Assembly (NCBI GenBank): GCA_008931825.1
Contig: QXVZ01024191.1
Coordinates: 1 to 50,052, forward strand
DNA from: Phallusia fumigata
Taxonomy: Eukaryota > Chordata > Ascidiacea > Phlebobranchia > Ascidiidae
Direction: 5' to 3'
Length of the DNA: 50,052 bases
Positions 10,217 through 21,800 of this stretch are shown in pieces (position 1 is the first letter of the stretch; each line of letters starts with the position of its first letter). The position numbers were made by a program, and so were the translations under genes. The notes under the pieces were generated by a model, which was not told the origin of the DNA, made no database searches, and was given only the letters and a program-made list of their open reading frames with translations.

Positions 10217-11036
10217 AAAAGCAAAAAATGTACTTCTAAATGGCTCAATGAATTATATAAAAAATAGAAAAACACTTGGAACAGTTAGAAAAATAACAAC
10301 ATACAATAATTTTTCGGTAGAATACACAGAAATTACGATGGCTCACAAAACATAGTGACCTAACTAGTGTACTATCATGGTTTAATAGCACACAACGAAC
10401 AACTTGGCTCAAGAATCTACTGACTGTATTACTATACTACTGTATACGCCGGTTAGTGTTGCTTAACGAAAAGACATCACAAATCAATTCTGTACCTTTG
10501 AACTGCATTTATAGACTTTGTATTTTTCGGAAGTTGCATAATGGTCCATTTATCGGTCGTTCCCCGCTAGTAGCATAAAATAGTGGGCGTACTGTAAACT
10601 AATGGCTGCTATGACCTCGACTGAGCACCGACATTTTAATGGCGGGCTAGTGTATACAGGGGACAAAAGGAAAAGCCTGCTGCGACGTGAAGCCAAGTTT
10701 CGGCGAAGCGATGCGCCATAGTCAATGTTTTCTCGCAGCAAATGCGTCTGCTGGGTATGTTTATCTGTAACCATACACCAATGACACCGAGTTGGCATAC
10801 ACCTCCGATGTTGAGATAAATTTATGCATGTGCACATGCAGGATGCAGTTGTTCCGGTTAGTTAAAGGCTTGACACACAAAACGAGCATGTTTTGTCAAA
10901 CAAAAAAAAAGCACGGGCACCTGTACGCACATGATCATGGCAAATTCGGCATTGAATTAATATCTTTGACGGGAGTTGTCCATAAAAAATAGATTTAAAA
11001 ATAGATGCACCTGTTTGTTGGGCGGTTGGCCATAAA
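10217..11036. other. spacer between the zinc-finger and TBC-like genes
   Basis: It lies 5' of the minus-strand zinc-finger gene and 3' of the minus-strand TBC-like gene, so it should hold the promoter of the former and the 3' UTR of the latter. No exon, RNA gene or clear transposon was seen. Confidence 0.4.
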
Positions 11037-11042
11037 TTTATT
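11037..11042 (-). terminator. likely polyadenylation signal of the TBC-like gene
   Basis: AATAAA on the minus strand, about 165 nt past the stop codon at 11206-11208. It is the first canonical signal I see downstream of that gene. Confidence 0.5.
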
Positions 11043-11205
11043 GCAGTCAAAAATTTTAGGTTTGAAAACCAAATCACTTTACTGTATGAAAGGAGAACTT
11101 TGCACATGTGATAGTTTAAAGCAAATTTAGATTGATTAAAATGGCATGATCTAATAACGACAAGTAGTAAAATCCATGTTCGCAACTGTTTGCCAACGTT
11201 GGCTA

Positions 11206-13401
11206 TTATACTAACTTCAAACGCTGGAGGCGCTTTTTAGTGGCTTCGTTCAAAACTAGAGTAACTTTCATTCGCTCCTTTTCCGGTAAACTGGATAGTT
11301 CGTCATCTGTCATGGGCTTCCCGAAAACGTCTAGTTTGGCCTGGTCGAAAGCGCGCCGAATGCTTTTCATGTCCGTAGCAGTTTTCGCATTTAACAGTTC
11401 CTGTTCCTCGCCCGCGCCGTGCGCCACAGAGTTTGCCGCAGACATGACTCTGCCAACAATGCTTCGCAGCACATCCAGGGCCTCTTCCTCGTCTTTATTG
11501 GCATCTTCTTCTTTTTCTTCTGGCGCCGACTCCACAGGTCCATCAACATCAGTGTCCCCTCTCTGCGAGGGAGATCTGCTTGGTCCTCCCAGCCGATGTT
11601 CGGGACTTTTTGGAACCTTTAGTTTTGAAGAAGCGGGTGGAGTGGGGCTAACAACACTTGAGGCTTCACTTTCAGTATACTCAGGCTCCGTTAAGTCGAA
11701 GTCCCGGGCCGAAAAGGGCGCTGTAGGCGCAGCACGTCGCCTTGCAAGTTCAATCTGTCGCCGAAGTCGGTCTATTTGTTCGTCTGCGAGTTCCTGAAAT
11801 TCTGCTTTTGCGAGTTTTTCCTCGGACAAATCTTTTCGCGCTTCCGCTAACTCGTTCCTCATGAGGTGAAGTTCCTCCACTAAGTTGTCCCTCTCGCCCC
11901 GTAAGTCCTCGACTGTTTCACCTTGAAAAGAACCCAAAGACATATCGTCGTGTTCGTCTTCCAAAAGTGGACCTAAAGGTGGCTGTTCCAATTTCCTTTG
12001 TTGCGTTGAGCGTAAGTATTTACTCAGCTTAGCACTGTACCAGTCTCTCCAGGGAGGCAAATTATTGAGTGTTGAAGTTTGAGTGACAGGGTACAACCGC
12101 TTTTCAGTCCTTGCTTTTTCGATGATATCGCTTAGTTTGGAGTTTAACTTGAACTGTATCATACCGCCACGTACATCATTTCGTGACAGACGTTTAAGAT
12201 TGGACCTTAGTTTGGAATCCACCTCTTTCCAGCTTGAACTCTCTACCAAGCTGTCTCGTGCAAGCAGAATAAAGAGGGCACAGAACGTTGGAAAAGGGTC
12301 AAAATTTTTAACTCCGTAACCAACCATTAACTGGTCCCAGACATACATTACCGTATCTAAAGGTAGGTAACCTACCAACAATGTACGTAGCCATGGAAAG
12401 ACTACTTCTGCAATGCTTCGAGACTTGAAATTTGGTTCAGATTTGTGTTGGCGCAAAAACAGCATTTCCAGCTTGTTGACAAGAACAGGATCGGTTTTGG
12501 TCAGGACAAGCTTCACTTCTGTGGCAAAGGCATTAAAACTGCGACCGGGCTGCGAGGAAATCATATACTCCGGTCTCTTTTGCAGAAACGTACTGTATTG
12601 ACTCGCCAATACAGCCAATGCCTCGGTATTCAGCACTTGTTTTTGCTGGGGCACTTTGTCGTCTTTGTTGAAAACTGCGGAAAGCGTACAATATACAAAC
12701 GGCACTGCTAACAAATATTCAGTATCAGTCAAGCCAGTCTTCTCAGCAGATCCGCAATGGTAATACGAAAGCAAATGGCGCATAACTGATTGGGCAGCCT
12801 TAATTGCTTGCAATGGGCCTAAAGTGCTGTCGGATGTTAAAAGCGATTGGCTTTTTTGGGATATTTCGAAATCCAGTTCAGAGACTAGTCGCCTTTTGTC
12901 GCCAGACTGTACAGCTTTTTGGTACTCAGTTTTGGCCTTGTCGTTTTGTAACTGGACTTTCCAAAGCAAATAGCGCATTTTGGGAGATAAAAACACACCC
13001 AGGCACTGGCGCATGTGCACTTTGGTTTCAGGCCACTTGTTTAGAATAGATTCTACGGCATTCTCGCATTCCACAGAAATGAAATCAAGCTTTGACAAGC
13101 TGTTGTGTTTTTTCGAAACAGCCACATCTGCCTCGGCGCTGAGTTCTTGGTCTAAAGTGCTGTTAACTATTCCTAGTAGGTCAGTATAGGCTGGTTTAGT
13201 CTTCATTACTTCGACAGCATCAAGAACTAATAACTTCTGTTCCTCCTGAGGCAAAGTGTGAAACGTACGAACACCATTTTCTAACAGTGGTCTGGAAACA
13301 TTGTCAAACAGTTCCTTAGTAAAGCTTATCCATTCATCAGACCTTTGTATCTTCTGCTTAGAGACTTGTGTCCACTTTGGTATTCCACTGTATGTTGCCA
13401 T
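11206..13401 (-). CDS. TBC-like (Rab-GAP fold) protein with C-terminal coiled coil, intronless
   Basis: One uninterrupted frame of 731 aa beginning MATYSGIPKW. Residues about 130-385 look like a TBC domain, best at residues 334-360 (FPWLRTLLVGYLPLDTVMYV followed by WDQL), which matches the late TBC helices ending in a WD. The catalytic motifs of active Rab GAPs (IxxDxxR and YxQ) are not visible, so a catalytically dead TBC or scaffold is likely. Residues about 490-556 are charged and heptad-like (coiled coil), then come a Pro/Ser-rich acidic linker (570-640) and a basic helical C terminus. It is the only intronless long gene here, which hints at a retrocopy, but it has no breaks. Exact orthology is not recognised; TBC is inferred by eye. 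Confidence 0.75.
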   Translation of the reverse strand: MATYSGIPKWTQVSKQKIQRSDEWISFTKELFDNVSRPLLENGVRTFHTLPQEEQKLLVLDAVEVMKTKPAYTDLLGIVNSTLDQELSAEADVAVSKKHNSLSKLDFISVECENAVESILNKWPETKVHMRQCLGVFLSPKMRYLLWKVQLQNDKAKTEYQKAVQSGDKRRLVSELDFEISQKSQSLLTSDSTLGPLQAIKAAQSVMRHLLSYYHCGSAEKTGLTDTEYLLAVPFVYCTLSAVFNKDDKVPQQKQVLNTEALAVLASQYSTFLQKRPEYMISSQPGRSFNAFATEVKLVLTKTDPVLVNKLEMLFLRQHKSEPNFKSRSIAEVVFPWLRTLLVGYLPLDTVMYVWDQLMVGYGVKNFDPFPTFCALFILLARDSLVESSSWKEVDSKLRSNLKRLSRNDVRGGMIQFKLNSKLSDIIEKARTEKRLYPVTQTSTLNNLPPWRDWYSAKLSKYLRSTQQRKLEQPPLGPLLEDEHDDMSLGSFQGETVEDLRGERDNLVEELHLMRNELAEARKDLSEEKLAKAEFQELADEQIDRLRRQIELARRRAAPTAPFSARDFDLTEPEYTESEASSVVSPTPPASSKLKVPKSPEHRLGGPSRSPSQRGDTDVDGPVESAPEEKEEDANKDEEEALDVLRSIVGRVMSAANSVAHGAGEEQELLNAKTATDMKSIRRAFDQAKLDVFGKPMTDDELSSLPEKERMKVTLVLNEATKKRLQRLKLV

Positions 13402-13997
13402 TTGAACAGTTCAAGACAACTTCATTGCCACAGCGGAGCTAATAACAACACTAATGCTGGTCACTTCCTGTACAGCTAGAAATCAGCAAGCTTTTCAAAT
13501 CTTGACAGCCGGCCTGTAACAGTGTACGCCGTGTTTATGTTACACCACAAAAGCCCATTGTTTCCCGAAGAAAGGCTGCCGACCAAAGGAGCAACTAAGC
13601 AAACTGAAGGAAACACACTAAACGGCCAGCCTGCTTACCAAGCCTCTTGCCTCACTAAGAGCACTCCTTGTACTTTGTACAATAACGCGAAACCCGTGGT
13701 CTTTAGAAGGGCACACCAAGTCCAACAAACGCAACTAACCCTGGAAATGCAGGGCCGCTATTGGTTGAGAGCATTTGTGACTCAAATTAAACAAACCACG
13801 AGTGCAAACATACACATACACGTAAGTCCTGGTAGATCATTGATCAGCGGGCACCCCCAAATACGCTGCCTTTGTCAGTTGACGTTAAATACCTGGAATT
13901 AAACACTGGTCTTCGCAACAGTAAATGCTAACTGCGTCAGTTTACCTCCAAAGGTGGCTTCAACCTTTTAACAAAAGCGACAGAACTAACGAAGACG
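13402..13997. promoter_or_regulatory. 5' flank of the TBC-like gene
   Basis: Upstream region of the minus-strand TBC-like gene; the same sequence reappears at 15487-16084. It must hold the promoter. A 126-codon plus-strand frame starting with GTG (13522-13902) is present in both copies, but differs by Arg to His and has no homology that I see. I take it as chance. Confidence 0.4.
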
Positions 13998-13998
13998 N

Positions 13999-15486
13999 TG
14001 TTTCACCTTGAAAAGAACCCAAAGACATATCGTCGTGTTCGTCTTCCAAAAGTGGACCTAAAGGTGGCTGTTCCAATTTCCTTTGTTGCGTTGAGCGTAA
14101 GTATTTACTCAGCTTAGCACTGTACCAGTCTCTCCAGGGAGGCAAATTATTGAGTGTTGAAGTTTGAGTGACAGGGTACAACCGCTTTTCAGTCCTTGCT
14201 TTTTCGATGATATCGCTTAGTTTGGAGTTTAACTTGAACTGTATCATACCGCCACGTACATCATTTCGTGACAGACGTTTAAGATTGGACCTTAGTTTGG
14301 AATCCACCTCTTTCCAGCTTGAACTCTCTACCAAGCTGTCTCGTGCAAGCAGAATAAAGAGGGCACAGAACGTTGGAAAAGGGTCAAAATTTTTAACTCC
14401 GTAACCAACCATTAACTGGTCCCAGACATACATTACCGTATCTAAAGGTAGGTAACCTACCAACAATGTACGTAGCCATGGAAAGACTACTTCTGCAATG
14501 CTTCGAGACTTGAAATTTGGTTCAGATTTGTGTTGGCGCAAAAACAGCATTTCCAGCTTGTTGACAAGAACAGGATCGGTTTTGGTCAGGACAAGCTTCA
14601 CTTCTGTGGCAAAGGCATTAAAACTGCGACCGGGCTGCGAGGAAATCATATACTCCGGTCTCTTTTGCAGAAACGTACTGTATTGACTCGCCAATACAGC
14701 CAATGCCTCGGTATTCAGCACTTGTTTTTGCTGGGGCACTTTGTCGTCTTTGTTGAAAACTGCGGAAAGCGTACAATATACAAACGGCACTGCTAACAAA
14801 TATTCAGTATCAGTCAAGCCAGTCTTCTCAGCAGATCCGCAATGGTAATACGAAAGCAAATGGCGCATAACTGATTGGGCAGCCTTAATTGCTTGCAATG
14901 GGCCTAAAGTGCTGTCGGATGTTAAAAGCGATTGGCTTTTTTGGGATATTTCGAAATCCAGTTCAGAGACTAGTCGCCTTTTGTCGCCAGACTGTACAGC
15001 TTTTTGGTACTCAGTTTTGGCCTTGTCGTTTTGTAACTGGACTTTCCAAAGCAAATAGCGCATTTTGGGAGATAAAAACACACCCAGGCACTGGCGCATG
15101 TGCACTTTGGTTTCAGGCCACTTGTTTAAAATAGATTCTACAGCATTCTCGCATTCCAAAGAAATGAAATCAAGCTTTGACAAGCTGTTGTGTTTTTTCG
15201 AAACAGCCACATCTGCCTCGGCGCTGAGTTCTTGGTCTAAAGTGCTGTTAACTATTCCTAGTAGGTCAGTATAGGCTGGTTTAGTCTTCATTACTTCGAC
15301 AGCATCAAGAACTAATAACTTCTGTTCCTCCTGAGGCAAAGTGTGAAACGTACGAACACCATTTTCTAACAGTGGTTTGGAAACATTGTCAAACAGTTCC
15401 TTAGTAAAGCTGATCCATTCATCAGACCTTTGTATCTTCTGCTTAGAGACTTGTGTCCACTTTGGTATTCCACTGTATGTTGCCAT
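13999..15486 (-). CDS. partial second copy of the TBC-like gene (assembly duplicate)
   Basis: Same start and first 496 codons as the gene at 11206-13401, with two amino-acid differences (R37K and V110L). It then breaks off at the n at 13998; the residues read past the n come from unrelated flank. The C-terminal coiled coil and tail are missing only because the contig begins here. Treat it as the other allele, not as a paralogue or pseudogene. Confidence 0.8.
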
Positions 15487-16084
15487 TTGAACAGTTCAAG
15501 ACAACTTCATTGCCACAGCGGAGCTAATAACAACACTAATGCTGGTCACTTCCTGTACAGCTAGAAATCAGCAAGCTTTTCAAATCTTGACAGCCGGCCT
15601 GTAACAGTGTACGCTGTGTTTATGTTACACCACAAAAGCCCATTGTTTCCCGAAGAAAGGCTGCCGACCAAAGGAGCAACTAAGCAAACTGAAGGAAACA
15701 CACTAAACGGCCAGCCTGCTTACCAAGCCTCTTGCCTCACTAAGAGCACTCCTTGTACTTTGTACAATAACGCGAAACCCGTGGTCTTTAGAAGGGCACA
15801 CCAAGTCCAACAAACGCAACTAACCCTGGAAATGCAGGGCCGCTATTGGTTGAGAGCATTTGTGACTCAAATTAAACAAACCACGAGTGCAAACATACAC
15901 ATACACGTAAGTCCTGGTAGATCATTGATCAGCGGGCACCCCCAAATACACTGCCTTTGTCAGTTGACGTTAAATACCTGGAATTAAACACTGGCCTTCG
16001 CAACAGTAAATGCTAACTGCGTCAGTTTACCTCCGAAGGTATGGCTTCAACCTTTTAACAAAAGCGACAGAACTAACGAAGACG

Positions 16085-18800
16085 AGTTTACGCTTGCTGG
16101 TTAATCTGACGCACAATTTTAGTCGGCTCCGGTGATGTCATATATTGTGCTTCGGGCAAAACCAAGCAGTGACACAGAAAATGTAACTAATAATAGACAA
16201 AAACAACGTAGGCCACAATATTTACCGCACTGTCGTAATTATATACCTCCACAAAACAGCTTCTGTCGTCCAAACAACGCTCTCTTTCGTTTCTCGTTGG
16301 AGAAAAATGTACTTCGCCCCCCTCGATCGGGCCACTCTGCGTCGAGCTGACCTAAAGTTACCTCTGCTGTGATGGTAACAGCCCATTGTATGCTACACTA
16401 CAGCGCTCGGCTAACGACCGACATGTTGTAAGTCACGTTTGATTTCTCAGACAGGGTTTGGGCAAAACTATGACCCAAAATATTCATTACGGGCGGTAAG
16501 GTTTGACTTACAGCACGACTTTTAGTATTTAAAGCAACTTTGAAAATAATTCAAGTTTTTTGTTTGTTTTATATATATATTTTTTTAATTTCTTCAACTT
16601 TTATTGTAAAACTGCTTTTCAGCTTTTAAAACTATTCATTTACGCGTAAAGAAGGCAATTAATCCTTCGAGTCCAGTGCGCTTGTGACGCAACAACCGCG
16701 TGTCACCAGGCGCGAAATGTCCTGGAGTAACCTCGTCTTTACGCGCCACTGCTTGCGGGGTCATAGACGGGAGATGTCAATAACCCGAAGTAAGCTGGTC
16801 GCGGGGCAAAGTCGACTTGCTGGTGGCGCGTTGCTTGAACTGAAGTGGCAATGGTCAAAATGTGACCTTTGCTCCCCTCTTTATTCGCTAAAAACAAACC
16901 GAGGTAAATGCGTTCGGGGGCGTGCTTGCTCTACACATCTCAAGCACCCGAACTCAGTGTTGTTTTAACCTTTACCATTTTTGCAAATTTAGCATGGCAA
17001 TTATTAATTTGCTGACGTCAAGGCCACGCACATTGCAAAATTACATCACGTGTGTGTTTGTTCATAAAATTGAACGAAGGTTGTTGCAAAGGATGGCAGT
17101 ACGGTATGGCACGGTGCGCAGCAAAAAAGCATCAAAAGATAATGTACGCTCTTGTAAAGGGGTACGTGGCACGCTCAACCCAAAACGTACCGTACGGTAC
17201 CGCCATACTTAATTGCTAGATTTTTAAAGCTGTGAATGTGATTTAACAAAACAATCACAATATCGCACATAGTTTCAATTCGATGACGTCATATAGCATT
17301 ACGTCCCATAGACATCGCAAACAAGCAGCGTTAATTTGTGAAATACATTGTAGCATAGTATTCGCATTCAAGTTCTTGAACCAAGAACTTTAGCAATGCT
17401 TCATAACCACAACCAATATGAATCTGCTGTGTTCAAACAAAAAAGAAAAAAAAAGGATATGGCGGAATTTGATCGTAAGTCGCGTTTTTTTGTTTTAGTT
17501 GATGCAAAATAAAGTAAATTACTTGTTACTTTGCATGTAAACTAGAAAATTAACATCAGTTCGTAACAAATCTCACTCAAAAGGGAAAAAACGTTAATGT
17601 CAGCTGATTTCAAGGTTACTCTAGGTTTTCTTGCATGTTCCACGCGAAACCTCGCGACAAGAACGAGACGTTTAATTTACGTTGCGGCTAGATTAAAATC
17701 TACAACTAGTTCAGCTTGAACTTGCATTGTGACCTATAGTAACCCCGAAAGCTCAGCCCTGGCGTTGTAACTTGGGGCAAACAATGTCAGTGGGCGCGGC
17801 CCTGTAAAATCTGAAACCACCAATGAGCAAAGTTGTTAATTATGTTTTATCGCTGTTTCTGTAAATGGCAGAATCAGCCTTTTCTGTTTCTCTGTGCGAT
17901 TGAAACAGCGATCAATTATGGCATGCTCCTTTACTGGGGCAACGGTCACACAATTGGATTTCGTGGTTTATTATTGTTTGAGCAGACAAGTAAATAAAGT
18001 ATTATGTGGGTAAAGTCCGATATTATTATTACATGTCGTGAGTCTTTGCGGCAGTGTTTCCCGACTATTATTGGAAACGACGCTCTAGAAAAAGTTAGTT
18101 AAACTTTCGGCGCACCAACGATACGAATTTACTAAAGACGCTTATTATCAAAGTTGTGTTTATTGATACAAAAACAAATGTATTTAATTATTGTGCGACG
18201 CCCTAAAAAATTAAATGTACATAATACAACAACACAATACACATAAAATCACAATCATAAAACATTTTTGCAACACTGACTGAACTATCATCCCCATACG
18301 GAAACCCGTTCCAATCTGCTTGAAAAAAATTATCCTCTGTAACGCATTTTACTTTATTTTTAGCCTACAGGCTTTTTTGTAGATTCAATTTTCAAGAAGG
18401 GAATTAACGTGACAAAAACAGAAACAACAATGGTGTTGAACCATAGATAATACATGTGGTGTGCAGGACGTATCTTTGGTTAAACAAAGGTTGAAAGTGT
18501 TTCTGGGAAAAACCGAATGGCGATAAAACTACTCTTTAGCGTTACCTAGAGGAAAACGTTTTCATTTTTTTATTTTTGTATGGCGAAATAACGTGTAAAT
18601 GCGCAATGACTTTATGTTGCAAATTGTTATTACTCGACTCTTTAGTCTAAAAACTTTTTGTCGTAGTCCGTCGGCTTTCAATTTCTTTACAAAGGTCAAG
18701 TCATGGGTCAGTGATTTTAATTTGACATTGGGAATTGCGGGGACTTTTTGTTTTTTATTCAAAAGTTTTGTTTTCTTGTGTAGCTATTTAACGTTAATAT
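16085..18800. other. intergenic stretch upstream of the Sp-like gene
   Basis: No exon was recognised. It contains full CRE palindromes TGACGTCA at 17013-17020 and 17284-17291, a small MITE at 17093-17206 and AT-rich low-complexity DNA (around 16560-16590). The part near 18800 should carry the promoter of the Sp-like gene. Confidence 0.45.
17093..17206. mobile_element. small MITE with ATGGCAGTACGGTA ends
   Basis: The left end ATGGCAGTACGGTATGGCAC is mirrored by the right end, which reads ATGGCGGTACCGTACGGTAC on the other strand. The element is about 114 bp and non-coding. A second copy with the same ends lies at 21201-21285, so this is a repeated family. No clear target duplication was found and the superfamily is unknown. 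Confidence 0.55.
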
Positions 18801-18817
18801 TGTTTAGCAGTTTAAAA

Positions 18818-21800
18818 ATGTCAACGAACGCAGTGAGAAGTTTGCCGACAATTGCTTGCGAATCACAGGTAACAAACTCGAAATTTATTTTTTCGAGCAT
18901 TTTTAGGTATCTTTTTGCAGAATTTGCAGTCATGAAAGTCCAAGTTTACGTACCCGCTATAATAACTTTTACCCTACATATAAAATTTGTATTTATGAGA
19001 TCCTACTTCTCAATTGGTCCCATTAGTGAACCTACAATATTTATTGTTTTATTGACAAAACAAAACATCAGGAATTTTTATTCATACAGAGTTCGTCTTC
19101 TCCACTGATATTGCTAGCGAAGGCTTGCAGCCAAGTCAAAAGTGATGGACCTTCATTTACCGAAATACTGAGTGCAACTCCAATATGCCAAACCCATCAA
19201 AGCGTTCATCTGCAAAAGTTAAGCCCCACAGTGGTATGTATTTGCTATGGATATAGCTAGTGCAGTGTTTCCCAATTTATGGATCACGAACCAAAGTTGG
19301 GTCACTTAAAATTGTTTTTGGGTCACTTGTTTTGGAAAAAAGCTGGAAGTCACAGATTTTGGGGATATTTAAGCCACCATCAGTTCTTCAGAAACCTAGA
19401 AAGTTTTTTAACATACATGGGTCTTTAGATTTGGCAAAATTAAATTTAAAACGTATTTGGGTCACTGTAAAAAAGGTTGGGAACCACCGAACTAGCATAC
19501 TGCTTAACCTAAAAAAATTTTGATTTTGGTATAGATTGGAAATCGCAGTACATTGGCTGGAATCGGCGGTTTGTCATTCAAGCCAATTAGAAGCAAAAGT
19601 ACAGCAACGTATTGTGGTAAGTTTGCATTTACTTTTAGATTTTGCTTAGCACTAAAAATCTATCAAAAGTTGTTGTTGCTCTGATTCATGCCAGTTATTT
19701 ATGTGTCTGTTAGATTTCATTAAAATTGTTTAAGCTTATTGCTGTTCACTTAAAACTAGCACACACAGTGTAATAGATTTGCAATATTATTTTTGTTTTA
19801 TGTATTGACCTTAATAAAACTGTTTTTTAAGTATCGATTCTGGATTTATTTACAAGGATTTTTACAACAGATTTATTGACTTAAATTTTGTTGCAGACTC
19901 ACCTGATGGATCTAACTTACCTCTACACAAGGTATTAGGTTTTCAACATCGTTTTATTTTTAAACATGGAATGTTTTGTTTTTACCTTGATAAAACTTTT
20001 TTCAGCCTGTCACAGAATCGAACACTGGTGTACAGCAGGAATTCAAAATTTTACAAGGTATGATAAGATCTTTTGGTAAGCTAGCTTATGATATTTGTTT
20101 GTTTCCATTATTGCTGTACTTTTGTAAAACACATAGTACATTTGGTTGTATGTAAAAACCGCCTGACCGCTGTAGCCACTGTGGCAAACCTGTAAATAAT
20201 TTGTCATAAAAACTGAAATACAAAATTTCATGTCAAGTGGCCCATGAATTTATTTGCAAATCGCACGTGGCCCTGCAGCTAAAAAGGTTGGGCACCCCTG
20301 GTGTACACTTTTTAAACTCTGGCCACAGCGGTCACGTAGTATATGCAGGCTGGCAACAGCGGCGATCAAGTGGTTTTACATACACCCTCACATTTTACCG
20401 AATTGAACCAAAAACACCCAAACTTACTTTTAATAGAAATATAAAAAATAAAAACATGATCTTGCATATCTTGAAAAATACCATTTTTTGCAGGAAAAAT
20501 GGTTCCAATCTCAAGTGAAACAAATCAAACCTCCGGAAAACATGCTACAAAATCCAATTATGCAATGTCAGGTCTTAGGAAAAATCCAACGATTTCAACA
20601 ACTCAGCATCAACATTTTGTTAAGACGCAGACACCCAGACTAGACAATGTTCAGTCTTCTTGCTCAACAGAGTCAACCGTGGAAACCTTGCAAAGTGTTT
20701 CCCAGTGCTCGAGCCAAGAGCTGATTGTCCAAGGCAACTCAAACTCAAAAATGAAGATCACAGTTCCACCAAACACCTCAGTAAGCGTTGTATAAGTAAT
20801 GTATTATATGAGTCGTAGTTTTCAACCATCTGTCATGAAGCTGGTAAATCTTTCACATAGATGCACCTTTTTACTGTAAGTTTATCTCCTTCCAGTCTTA
20901 AAACTTATGTAATGTGGGCATATTTGATAGAAGATAATACAAGATAAAATGTACTTGCTTTAATAACACTTTAAAATTTACATGGTATAATTTCTTAACT
21001 TCAATTTGCACCACTTGTTATCATGCAACATTATGGATTGGCCATCCTACATTTGTAGACACTTTGTAAATTCTTCAACGTCAGTCAAGTAACACCTTTT
21101 TTGAAGTTAATTGGCAACCCCCAACCTTTGTTATATAAAGCGATTGCAAATGCTAAAGTGTTAAAATATTAAATACTGTAACCCTGTTTAAAGACCAAGA
21201 ATGGCAGTACGGTACCCATTGAGTGGTGTGTACCATGCACCTTTTGATTATTTTACCATATCAACGTACCATGCCATACTGCCATCCATTGTTAGGGATA
21301 AGAAACGGTCTGGTACATATGGAGTTATGTTTACAACATACCTTGTTGCGAACGGCGTACTGTACCACCCTAGAATACCTNTTCAAGCCAATTAGAAGCA
21401 AAAGTACAGCAATATATTGTGGTAAGTTTGCATTAATTTTTAGATTTTGCTTAGCACTAAAAATCTATCAAAAGTTGTTGTTGGTCTGATTCATGCCAGT
21501 TATTTATGTGTCTGTTAGATTTCATTAAAAGGTTAAAGTTTATTGCTGTTCACTTATAACTGGCACACACAGTGTAATAGATGTGCAATATTATTTTTGT
21601 TTTATGTATTGACCTTGATAAAACTGTTTCAAGTATCGATTCTGGATTTATTTGCAGGGATTTTTACAACAGATTTATTGACTTAAATTTTGTTGCAGAC
21701 TCACCTGATGGATCTAACTTACCTCTACACAAGGTATTAGGTTTCCAATATCGTTTTATGTTTAAACATGGAATGTTTTGTTTTTACCTTGATAAAATTT

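Larger units (their letters stand above)
11914..16084. repeat. unmerged haplotype overlap of about 2.08 kb around the TBC-like gene
   Basis: 11914-13997 and 13999-16084 are nearly identical (offset 2085), separated by one n at 13998. The differences seen are a few SNPs, including two amino-acid changes (R37K and V110L), and a 2-bp indel near 16040. The copy boundaries coincide with the n, and only one copy has the gene's 3' third. This is how two alleles look when scaffolded end to end; it is unlikely to be a real tandem duplication. Confidence 0.85.

Noticed and set aside
11240-13189. Several plus-strand open frames of 62-185 codons
   Set aside because: They are shadows antisense to the confirmed TBC-like coding exon.
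13522-13902. 126-codon plus-strand frame divergent from the TBC-like gene
   Set aside because: GTG start, no recognisable features; its presence in both copies only reflects near-identity of the alleles.
11206-15486. Tandem duplication of the TBC-like gene
   Set aside because: The copies end and begin exactly at the n at 13998 and differ by a few SNPs; unmerged alleles explain this better.
18053-18285. Possible hAT element (CAGTGTTTCCCGAC ... CAACACTG)
   Set aside because: The ends match only over the first seven bases and the flanks (CTTTGCGG versus ACTGAACT) do not form a target duplication.
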